A stretch of 36,740 bases of DNA from Nakamurella silvestris (lineage in GTDB: Bacteria; Actinomycetota; Actinomycetes; Mycobacteriales; Nakamurellaceae). Within the stretch, counting starts at the first letter, position 1. Each line of letters begins with the position of its first letter. Under the pieces are notes generated by a model, which was given only the letters and a program-made list of their open reading frames with translations, made no database searches and had not been told where the DNA came from. The translations under genes were made by a program, and so were the position numbers. Location of the stretch: positions 1 through 36,740 of the forward strand of contig QXCQ01000251.1 of the NCBI GenBank assembly GCA_003576535.1, written 5' to 3'. Of this stretch, positions 24,779-31,521 are shown piece after piece.

Positions 24779-25135
24779 TCAGCTCGCTACGCCCGCAGCT
24801 CCACTCTCGCCGAGGAGGGCGCGGAGCCTGTGCGCCACGTCGGCGGTTGTGTGCCCGTCCCAGGCGGGTGCCGTCTCCACCTCGGGCACATCGCTGAACA
24901 GCGACCAGCTGACGGTTCGGTAGTGGTTGCTGACCTGGCCTGTCGGGAGCTGGGCCACGACGATGAACCAGCCTCCCCCGAAACATGGCTGCCCGTCATG
25001 ATGCTTCCACGAGCGGACGACGGGGTATCCGGCGGTCAACCACGCCCGAGCTGCGTGCGCGTGATACAGCCTCCGGAACTCGTACAGCTCGTCGAAGGTG
25101 TGGAACCCGTCGGAGATGCTGCCGATATCGCTCAT
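24779..25135 (-). CDS. Phage-type conserved protein (WDGHT family)
   Basis: ATG 25135 (MSDIGSISDGFHTFDELYEF) follows AAGGGGAG at a good distance; the frame stays open upstream, but that part is Arg-rich shadow sequence. It has 118 residues. The body (RLYHAHAARAWLTAGYPVVR, GGGWFIVVAQLPTGQVSNHY, AWDGHTTADVAHRLRALL) is what I remember from a conserved protein found in many actinobacteriophages. Its biochemical role is unknown. No other phage gene lies nearby, so it is probably a stray acquired from a phage. It is convergent with the metallo-hydrolase. Confidence 0.75.
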   Translation of the reverse strand: MSDIGSISDGFHTFDELYEFRRLYHAHAARAWLTAGYPVVRSWKHHDGQPCFGGGWFIVVAQLPTGQVSNHYRTVSWSLFSDVPEVETAPAWDGHTTADVAHRLRALLGESGAAGVAS

Positions 25136-25467
25136 GTTCTCCCCTTCGCAGCTGAGACCGCAGCGCGGCCTTGATGGCCAACGCGTGTCGGCTCTGGTGT
25201 CTCGCCCAGCACCCTGACACATCCTGGACCGGACGAAGCTGCGAGTCCAGGGAACAAGAACGTGCCCTGCGAGCGGGCCGCGGCGCTGCCGCGGACTTCG
25301 CCCCCGCCAAAACGGGAACAACGCTTGCGCTGGAGTCTGGGCTGAGTTAAGTTTCCCCGCTGACCATTTCGGATGAAGTGGCTACAACACACGATCCGGA
25401 TCGGCGTCAACCTCGTTCCGTTCGCAGTGGAGCGCTGGACCGCCCGGGTTGACGGAAGGGATGCGTG
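25136..25467. other. Intergenic region with a possible 31-codon leader
   Basis: Nothing is recognised in most of these 332 bp. At 25373-25468 a short frame (MKWLQHTIRIGVNLVPFAVE to DGRDA) ends in TGATG on the GrpB start, so it could couple translation to grpB. No ribosome binding site is obvious, and the composition is not convincing. Confidence 0.25.
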
Positions 25468-26040
25468 ATGTCGAACCGTCAAGAGTCTCGCCGCCCGGAG
25501 GTCACCGACATCGAGATCATCGGTGGTGCTGAAACACTCTCGATGAGCCTCCACAGCTACGACCCCCGGTGGGCGGAGGACTACCTGCGCCATCGACAGC
25601 GGATCCTGAAGGCATTGGCGGCAGTGGAGGTCGATGTCGAACACATTGGCTCGACCTCGGTTCCGGGCCTGGCCGCCAAGCCGATCGTTGACATCGTCGT
25701 CGCGGTGGCCGACATCACCGCAGAGGAGGACTACCTCGACGGCCTGTTGGCCGCCGGCTACGAGTTGCGCGTCCGTGAGCCAGGGCACCGGCTCGTCCGG
25801 ACGCCGACCCGCGACGTACATGTGCACGTGTACGAACGCGGTAATCCTGCCGTGCAGGAGTATCTGCTTCTCCGCGACCACCTGCGTGCCGATGAGGACG
25901 ACCGCGATCTGTACGAGAGCGTCAAACGAGACCTGCTCGGCCGACAGTGGGACGACATGAACGACTACGCCGATGCCAAGAGCGACGTCATCCTGGCGAT
26001 CAAGAGTCGAGCGAGGGCGGCCCGACCCTCGGTGCAGTAG
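25468..26040 (+). CDS. GrpB family protein (UPF0157, nucleotidyltransferase-like fold)
   Basis: ATG 25468 lies 8 bases after GGAAGGG; a GTG at 25465 is the alternative. It has 190 residues. Family hallmarks are the EHIGSTSVPGLAAKPIVDIV motif in the middle and the later DVHVHVYERGNPAVQEYLLL and RDHLRA block. GrpB proteins have a nucleotidyltransferase-like fold; GSTSVPGLAAKPIVDI contains the G-S and D-x-D-like residues of that fold. Activity is not established for most members, and fusion to CoA kinase in some bacteria gives no clear clue. It appears to be a single-gene unit. Confidence 0.9.
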   Translation: MSNRQESRRPEVTDIEIIGGAETLSMSLHSYDPRWAEDYLRHRQRILKALAAVEVDVEHIGSTSVPGLAAKPIVDIVVAVADITAEEDYLDGLLAAGYELRVREPGHRLVRTPTRDVHVHVYERGNPAVQEYLLLRDHLRADEDDRDLYESVKRDLLGRQWDDMNDYADAKSDVILAIKSRARAARPSVQ

Positions 26041-26107
26041 TCAGGACACGACGGACTCACGTGGCTGATCCCTCTCGGCAATTGGATTTGCCACCTCTGC
26101 CCGGGGG

Positions 26108-26716
26108 CTACTGTGTGACCGTGCCGGTGCGAAGTGATGCAGCCCGCCGCGCGGTGGCCAGGTCACGGGCCCGCGCGATGTAGACCGTGCTTGCCTTGGC
26201 GCCGTAGGCCGTGCCGATGAGGGTGACCGCATCTCCGACAACCCGGAAACCGCGTTGCACTGCTCGGTTTCGGTGTCGGAACAACGCCGAAACGGCGTAG
26301 GCACCCAGGGCGCCGTTCTGGTAGGCCATTGCTGTCTTGCCGGCGGACACGGGGGCGAGATCCTCCTCGCCGCTCAGCCGCACGGCTGCCGCAGTGGCCA
26401 CCAGGCTCACCGCGTTCTGTGCGGCGATGGCCAGCAGTGCAGGGCGGGGGGCGAGTCGGCCGCGCCACAGGTTGACGCCGATGGCGAGTACGCCTGCCTT
26501 GTCGAAGGTGGCATCAACCCCGGCACCGAACTCGCTCCCCTGGTTCAACATTCGGGCCACCTTGCCGTCGAGGAGGTCCAACAGGCGCCCGGCAACCGTC
26601 TCGGCGATCCCGTGCCCGGTATCGGCCCGGGCCGAGCCGTGCAGGACCAGACCCAGCCCGACGGCACTGATCGCATTGGGGACGGTGAGTACTTCGGAGA
26701 GCTTGATGGCGGCCAC
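26108..26716 (-). CDS. CDP-alcohol phosphatidyltransferase family membrane protein
   Basis: The intact CDP-OH-P motif is present: D47-x2-D50-G51-x2-A54-R55-x8-G64-x3-D68-x3-D72 (DLLDGKVAR, then GAGVDATFD). These residues bind two metal ions and the CDP group in enzymes that make phospholipids such as phosphatidylinositol phosphate or phosphatidylglycerol phosphate. Hydrophobic segments are seen around 12-27, 75-90, 95-115 and later. I chose GTG 26716 (AAIKLSEVLTVPNAIS) because family proteins begin just before LTVPNxIS; the frame stays open further upstream, but that part is Arg/Pro-rich shadow. It has 202 residues, normal for the family. No other lipid genes are nearby, and the alcohol acceptor is unknown. 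Confidence 0.82.
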   Translation of the reverse strand: MAAIKLSEVLTVPNAISAVGLGLVLHGSARADTGHGIAETVAGRLLDLLDGKVARMLNQGSEFGAGVDATFDKAGVLAIGVNLWRGRLAPRPALLAIAAQNAVSLVATAAAVRLSGEEDLAPVSAGKTAMAYQNGALGAYAVSALFRHRNRAVQRGFRVVGDAVTLIGTAYGAKASTVYIARARDLATARRAASLRTGTVTQ

Positions 26717-26914
26717 TGATGCATCATCCCAGGCGTTTCGAGAACCCTGGACCCCTGTCGGCCGGAGGTGGCCGGGGACGTCGCCCGCCCGGCGGGTCCA
26801 GACCACGTCTGATCTGCGAAGCAGGGGCAGAAAACACCGCGAGCGATGGCATCCGGGTCTCGCTTCTCTCGGCGCGGTCCATACTTGACCCGAAGGAGAG
26901 GGGATCATGGACTG

Positions 26915-27208
26915 ATGAGCAAGGTTGGCCGCTATCCGGATGACTACTACCAGGACCTGGAGCGCTCGGTGATCGCGCTGGCCCACTCGTTTGCCGGTCG
27001 CCTGCCCGACGAACTCATTGCGGTCTCAGTCAAATTCGCCCACCACAGCGAGTACGGGCTCGCTTTCGAGTGGGTCGTTCAAGGGATCCCACACCACAAC
27101 GTCGCCGTGCACGAAACAGAAAGACAAGAGATCTGGCGACTGTCGGGATTGATGGGCTTCGATGACGACGTGGCTGCGGCCTTCGCGCGGCTCGAGGAGC
27201 CCGGGTGA
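26915..27208 (+). CDS. Small protein resembling MafI-type immunity proteins (second copy type)
   Basis: ATG 26915 gives 97 residues (MSKVGRYPDDYYQDLERSVI). AAGGAGAGGGG lies 11 bases upstream, but ATG 26907 sits nearer to it and opens a two-codon frame ATG GAC TGA that overlaps the real start as TGATG, an odd arrangement that may couple initiation. The body (HHSEYGLAFEWVVQGIPHHN, ERQEIWRLSGLMGFDDD) follows the same plan as the protein at 22438 and resembles MafI-type immunity proteins: acidic helix, gEyglAfE turn, then a helix ending in MGf. No toxin is nearby. The family assignment is tentative. Confidence 0.6.
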   Translation: MSKVGRYPDDYYQDLERSVIALAHSFAGRLPDELIAVSVKFAHHSEYGLAFEWVVQGIPHHNVAVHETERQEIWRLSGLMGFDDDVAAAFARLEEPG

Positions 27209-27274
27209 CAGCGCGCCGCCGGCCCTATCCGGCGACGAGGACACGGCCTGACGGTACGTCTGTCAGCGCTGGCC

Positions 27275-27292
27275 CGCCCTGATCAGAGGGCG
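27275..27292. terminator. Weak convergent hairpin
   Basis: CGCCCT-GATCAG-AGGGCG makes a 6-bp stem in the 113-bp space between convergent genes ending at 27208 and 27322. There is no U-tract. Confidence 0.3.
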
Positions 27293-27321
27293 TGGGCGCG
27301 GAGTTGGTCGGTGCCGCCGGA

Positions 27322-27822
27322 TCAGCGCGCGCCGGCAGTCGCAGCAGCGACGGCTGCCTCCCGCTGGGCCGGATCGTAGGTTCCGCCCTGCTGTTTCACC
27401 AGGACGTTCATCCGGTTGAAGGCGTTGATCAGTGAGATCTGGGCCACGAGAGCGGCGAGTTGCTCGTCGTCGAAATGCCGTGCTGCCTCATCCCATACGC
27501 TGTCCGGAATCCCGTTCCCATCAGCCAGGCGGGTCCCTGCCTCGGTCAGATCCAGGGCCGCCCGCTCGGCGTCGGTGTAGACCGACGTCTCACGCCACGC
27601 CCCGACCAGGTTCACCTGCAGGGACGTGAGCCCGGTCGCTGCGGCCTCCTTGACGTGCATGTCCAGACACGCGCCGCATCCGTTGATCTGGCTCGCCCGG
27701 ATGTTGACGAGTTCGACGGTCGACCGCGGGAGGGGCGAGTTCTGGACGGCCCGATCGGCGGAAATCAGGTACTTCACGAACCTGGGCATGACGGTGGTGG
27801 CGAAGGCATTCAATCGAGCCAT
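27322..27822 (-). CDS. Carboxymuconolactone decarboxylase/AhpD-like alkylhydroperoxidase
   Basis: This 166-residue protein has the AhpD-type redox motif C49-G-A-C52-x3-H56 (NGCGACLDMHVKEA), preceded by VELVNIRASQI, which places it in the YnjB/AhpD core fold. Members reduce peroxides or, in ECF41 clusters, carry out an unknown redox reaction. AAAGGAGA precedes ATG 27822. Upstream on the same strand is an ECF41-type sigma factor, with a matching promoter in the 72-bp gap, so this gene is almost certainly the main target of that sigma factor. Confidence 0.9.
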   Translation of the reverse strand: MARLNAFATTVMPRFVKYLISADRAVQNSPLPRSTVELVNIRASQINGCGACLDMHVKEAAATGLTSLQVNLVGAWRETSVYTDAERAALDLTEAGTRLADGNGIPDSVWDEAARHFDDEQLAALVAQISLINAFNRMNVLVKQQGGTYDPAQREAAVAAATAGAR

Positions 27823-27860
27823 GGTGATCTCCTTTGAAGTGGGTGCGGCTGTACCTAGGA

Positions 27861-27887
27861 GACGAGGGCCAGGAACAGAAGGTAACA
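27861..27887 (-). promoter_or_regulatory. ECF41-type promoter of the AhpD-like gene
   Basis: On the minus strand TGTTACC (27887-27881), a 16-base spacer and CGTC (27864-27861) match the ECF41 consensus that I remember, TGTCACA-N16-CGTC, with the exact spacing. Transcription would start about 33 bases before the ATG at 27822. Confidence 0.75.
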
Positions 27888-27894
27888 GAGCCGG

Positions 27895-28776
27895 TCAGGC
27901 AGGTCTCCGGGGAATGCGCATGGCCGCCAGCCGTGCCGGGTCCGTGACGGATTCGGCAGCGAAGATGAGGCCGTCGACCACCGTGCACTCCATGACCGCG
28001 AAAGGCCTGCCGTCCGCGCGCCAGGCGACCACACCGGGCCGACCGTTGACCAGCGCCCTCGCGGCGTCGAGGCCGGTTTGCGCACCTCGACGGGCCTGGT
28101 CGGCGAAGTTCGCCGCACCGGAACGGACGATGTCGCCGCGGGCGGTGTGGATCCGCCAGGTGACCTCTGGATCGAGAATCCGCATCAGGCCGTCGAAATC
28201 ACCGTCACGGGCCGCGGCCAGGAACGCGTCGACGACTTCGCCCTGGTGGCGGGTCCCAACCGGGTTCTCGGCATCCCTGACCTTTCGTCGTGCGCGGCTG
28301 GCCAGCATCTTGGCCGCATCCGTTGACTTGCCGAGTATCTCGCCGACCTCGGCGAACGGCACGGAGAAGAGGTCGTGCAACACGAACGCCACCCGCTCGT
28401 CGGGTGTGAGCGCGTCCGCAACGACGAGCAGCGCGGCCCCGACGGTATCGGTCAGTACCGCGCCGGCCTCCGGTCCGCCGCCGTCGTCGAAGGTGACGAC
28501 CCACTCCGGGACCGCCTCGATCGCGACCTCGGCGTGTGCCTTTCGGGTGCGCAGCAGGTCGATGCACAGCCGGCTCACCACTGTGTTCAGCCACCCGGGG
28601 AGACTCTCGATCGAGGCGACGTCCTGACGCGAGAGCCGCAGCCATGCCTCCTGGACCGCGTCCTCGGCATCCGCCCGGGAGCCGAGAATGCGCGCGGCCA
28701 CTGCCGTCAGCCGTCCTCTCTGCTCCTCGAAGAGGGCCGAGAGTGTCGTGGCGGGCATGTCGTCGGGATCTGACAT
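27895..28776 (-). CDS. sigJ: ECF41-type RNA polymerase sigma factor (SigJ-like) with SnoaL-like C-terminal domain
   Basis: This 293-residue protein has sigma region 2 (LFEEQRGRLTAVAARILGSR, ADAEDAVQEAWLRLSR), the linker LPGWLNTVVSRLCIDLLRTR typical of this class, and region 4 (LTPDERVAFVLHDLFSVPFA, EVGEILGKSTDAAKMLASRA). The last 100 residues form a SnoaL-like/NTF2-fold domain (VVDAFLAAARDGDFDGLMRI, VNGRPGVVAWRADGRPFAV), which in ECF41 factors takes the place of a separate anti-sigma factor. ATG 28776 starts MSDPDDMPATT. Directly downstream are the matching promoter and an AhpD-like target. The symbol is by analogy with mycobacterial SigJ and is not certain. The start region overlaps the end of the ATP-grasp frame by 70 bp. 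Confidence 0.9.
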   Translation of the reverse strand: MSDPDDMPATTLSALFEEQRGRLTAVAARILGSRADAEDAVQEAWLRLSRQDVASIESLPGWLNTVVSRLCIDLLRTRKAHAEVAIEAVPEWVVTFDDGGGPEAGAVLTDTVGAALLVVADALTPDERVAFVLHDLFSVPFAEVGEILGKSTDAAKMLASRARRKVRDAENPVGTRHQGEVVDAFLAAARDGDFDGLMRILDPEVTWRIHTARGDIVRSGAANFADQARRGAQTGLDAARALVNGRPGVVAWRADGRPFAVMECTVVDGLIFAAESVTDPARLAAMRIPRRPA

Positions 28777-29372
28777 CGACCTGTCCTTCGCCTCTGAACC
28801 CGTGGCCGACCGTGGTTCCAGGTAACGGTCGGTAGGACGTTATCAAGAGTTGCCCCTGGGTCGACTGCCGATCCCACGGTTCGGACGAAGGGGCGGTCGC
28901 GATCGGAGAGATCGCCGGTCGGTCCGGCTGCCCGCATCACGACATCGAGGGCGCGTTCCGGTTGGCAGGCATAGATGTTGCTGAACCAGGCCATGTTCGC
29001 CTCCACCACCGCAAAGCCCTCATCGCCGCTGTCGGCGTCCACCGCCCAACCGACGTCCACTGTCACCGCCGACGGGAGGGTGTCCGCGGCGGCATCCAGC
29101 AGGGCGTCGGCGAAGTCCATGACCGCGGAGCGGTCGGTGTCCTCGCGGAGGGCGCGCACATCCGGGTGGCCCGAAGTGAGATAACGACTGCCGGTGTGCA
29201 CCCTGCCGTCGAAAACCAGGAGCCGGTACTCGCTGGTGAAGGTGACGATGTCACTGACCAGGACCGGCCGGTCGTCGTCAGCATCGGTGAGAGCCGCACT
29301 GGTCGCCGACTGTTGGGCCGAGAAGTACAAGGTCTGTCTCGGGTACCCCTGACGGAAGCTCCCATCAGCCAT
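28707..29372 (-). CDS. ATP-grasp domain protein, apparently truncated
   Basis: The frame (221 residues, MADGSFRQGYPRQTLYFSAQ) contains the later half of an ATP-grasp ligase: VLVSDIVTFTSEYRLLVFDG, GSRYLTSGHPDV, and DSGDEGFAVVEANMAWFSNI, where E-x-N holds the Mg-ATP ligands. This matches what I remember of the R2K-type ATP-grasp family, whose members usually have another 100 or so residues before this point. Only about 96 bp separate this start from the divergent fdhA gene, so there is no room for the missing half. The last 23 codons run into the sigma factor gene in another frame and look like shadow. It is probably a broken remnant, or a shortened gene with a new role. Confidence 0.55.
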   Translation of the reverse strand: MADGSFRQGYPRQTLYFSAQQSATSAALTDADDDRPVLVSDIVTFTSEYRLLVFDGRVHTGSRYLTSGHPDVRALREDTDRSAVMDFADALLDAAADTLPSAVTVDVGWAVDADSGDEGFAVVEANMAWFSNIYACQPERALDVVMRAAGPTGDLSDRDRPFVRTVGSAVDPGATLDNVLPTVTWNHGRPRVQRRRTGRCQIPTTCPPRHSRPSSRSREDG

Positions 29373-29468
29373 GATTCACCGCGCCCTTCTGTCGGGACTC
29401 TCCTAGGGTGGAGGTACATCGGGTCATTTCTCACGGACGGATGGCCTGCAGGATCAAGGAGGATCACT

Positions 29469-30683
29469 GTGCCAGGAAACAGGGCGGTAGCGTACAAGGG
29501 CCCCGGCGAGGTCGAGGTCATCGACATCGACTACCCCACCTTCGAACTGAAGGACGGACCGGGCGTCAACCCGGCCAATGTCGGAAGGAAGGTGCCTCAC
29601 GGCGCGATCCTGAGGACGGTTGCGACCAATATCTGTGGCTCCGACCAGCACATGGTCCGTGGTCGCACCACTGCGCCGGCCAACCTCGTTCTCGGTCACG
29701 AGATCACCGGTGAGGTAATCGAAACCGGGCCGGATGTGGAGTTCATCAAAGTGGGCGACATCGTCTCGGTGCCGTTCAACATCGCGTGCGGGCGATGTAG
29801 GAACTGCAAGGAACGGAAAACGGGAATCTGCCTCAACGTCAACCCGGACCGCCCCGGAAGTGCCTACGGGTACGTCGACATGGGTGGTTGGGTCGGTGGC
29901 CAGGCGGAATTCGTGCTGGTTCCGTACGCGGACTGGAACCTTCTCAAGTTCCCCGACCGGGATCAGGCCCTGGAGAAGATCCTTGATCTGACGATGTTGT
30001 CGGACATCTTCCCCACCGGCTTCCACGGTGCGGTGACGGCCGGGGTCGGGGTGGGGTCGACGGTGTACGTCGCCGGCGCGGGTCCTGTCGGTCTGGCGGC
30101 CGCAACGGGCGCGATGCTGCTCGGGGCCGCTGCGGTGATCGTGGGCGACATGAACGAGGGTCGGCTCGCCCAGGCGCGCAGTTTCGGTTGCGAGACCATC
30201 GATCTCACCAAGGGTGAGCCGGGTGAACAGATCGAGCAGATACTCGGGGTACCCGAGGTCGACTGTGCGATCGACGCTGTCGGCTTCGAGGCCAAGGGGC
30301 ACGGCGCAGACTCGGGGCATGAAGCTCCCGCCACTGTCCTCAACTCCTTGATGGACATCACCGCGGCCGGTGGGGCGCTGGGCATCCCCGGCCTCTACGT
30401 GACCGGCGACCCCGGCGGTATCGACGAGGCGGCCAAGAAGGGTGCCCTGTCTCTGAGCCTGGGTACCGGATGGGCCAAGTCCCTTTCCTTCACCACAGGT
30501 CAGTGCCCGGTCATGCGGTACAACTTCGGCTTGATGCGGGCCATCCTGCACGACAAGGTGAGCATCGCCAAGAACGTCAACGCGACGGCCATCTCGCTCG
30601 ACGACGCCCCCAGGGGCTACGCGGAGTTCGACGCAGGTGCAGCGACGAAGTACGTCCTCAACCCGAACGGCTATCTGAGCTGA
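29469..30683 (+). CDS. fdhA: Glutathione-independent formaldehyde dehydrogenase (zinc ADH family)
   Basis: GTG 29469 follows AAGGAGGA at 5-6 bases (MPGNRAVAYKGPGEVEVIDI). It has 404 residues, close to the roughly 400 of Pseudomonas FdhA. Catalytic zinc ligands are C56 (NICGSDQHMVRG) and H77-E78 (LVLGHEITGEVIETG). The structural-zinc cysteines are C107, C110, C113 and C121 (CGRCRNCKERKTGIC). The NAD site is GAGPVGLAAATGAM. Long insertions typical of the FdhA subgroup (GYVDMGGWVGGQAEFVLVPY, CAIDAVGFEAKGHGADSG) set it apart from ordinary alcohol dehydrogenases. The enzyme oxidises formaldehyde to formate with NAD and may also dismutate it. It ends 10 bp before a strong hairpin. Confidence 0.92.
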   Translation: MPGNRAVAYKGPGEVEVIDIDYPTFELKDGPGVNPANVGRKVPHGAILRTVATNICGSDQHMVRGRTTAPANLVLGHEITGEVIETGPDVEFIKVGDIVSVPFNIACGRCRNCKERKTGICLNVNPDRPGSAYGYVDMGGWVGGQAEFVLVPYADWNLLKFPDRDQALEKILDLTMLSDIFPTGFHGAVTAGVGVGSTVYVAGAGPVGLAAATGAMLLGAAAVIVGDMNEGRLAQARSFGCETIDLTKGEPGEQIEQILGVPEVDCAIDAVGFEAKGHGADSGHEAPATVLNSLMDITAAGGALGIPGLYVTGDPGGIDEAAKKGALSLSLGTGWAKSLSFTTGQCPVMRYNFGLMRAILHDKVSIAKNVNATAISLDDAPRGYAEFDAGAATKYVLNPNGYLS

Positions 30684-30693
30684 TCCATCTCGT

Positions 30694-30739
30694 GAGGGCA
30701 TCCCGGTCTGCGACAGGTGTCGCGGACCGCGATGCCCTC
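30694..30739 (+). terminator. Strong hairpin terminator after fdhA
   Basis: Two 22-base arms (GAGGGCATC...GCGACA and TGTCGC...GATGCCCTC) pair with one mismatch and one G-T pair across a two-base loop, 10 bp after the stop codon. There is no U-tract. It is long and nearly perfect. Confidence 0.85.
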
Positions 30740-31521
30740 GCCGCGGTCAGGGGTTGCGGACCGGGCGGACATCTGGTTGCCCGCCCGACGGTCGAAGTCG
30801 TCGAACGAAGAATAGGGCTGTGTTCTCGCCCGTCCTGCAGGGCGTTTCGGAATTGATTCAGCTCCGTTTTCGCGAACCCGCCGGAGCGACGCTCCGAATG
30901 CGATTGAGGCAGATGGCCGCCGTCGTTTCGAACAATGCAGAGAATGTGCCCGACGTCGAGTGTGCGATTCCGTCGGGCGGTGCAGCGCAGAACATGACGT
31001 GATCTGTTCTGTGTCGCGAAGGCCTGCGGGGGTTCCGACGGAACTAGCAGAAACAATTGGTTCGTCCATCTGGTCGGGATTCCCTCTCTTGCGCACCGCG
31101 GGCGTAGTGTCGCGTTCGAGAAAACATATACACGCAGGTCGAGACGGTCAGGCGTCGACAGCGTCATGGAAAGGCAATTTCTCCGGGCTCCGAAGGAATG
31201 CTTCGGAGTGTTCGGTCTCCACGGGCAGCATCAACTCACGAGTCCGGGCCCAGTTACTGCGCTCTCCGGGGTAACGCAATCGAATCGCAACAGTGCAATT
31301 ATGTACATGTCTTGGTCGATTACATAGTGTCGGACTGCACACCTACACATCTTCGGGTGGAAATATCCAAACAGGTACTGCGAATAGTTTCTGCGCATCA
31401 GGTATTAATTGGGAACCTTGCGCCGAATTACCGGTGGTGGGCGATCTGTACTTCCTGCCGGCCTTTCCTGACTGTCCGCATTGTTTGTCTGGTAGATCCC
31501 CCGACGTTCGAGAGGAACAGC
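30740..31521. other. Long intergenic region before the hexosaminidase gene
   Basis: No gene is supported in these 782 bp. The part from about 31270 to 31420 is AT-richer than its surroundings and is the likely promoter and 5' leader of the hexosaminidase; it includes ATGTACAT and several TA-rich hexamers, but I cannot choose one. Confidence 0.4.
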
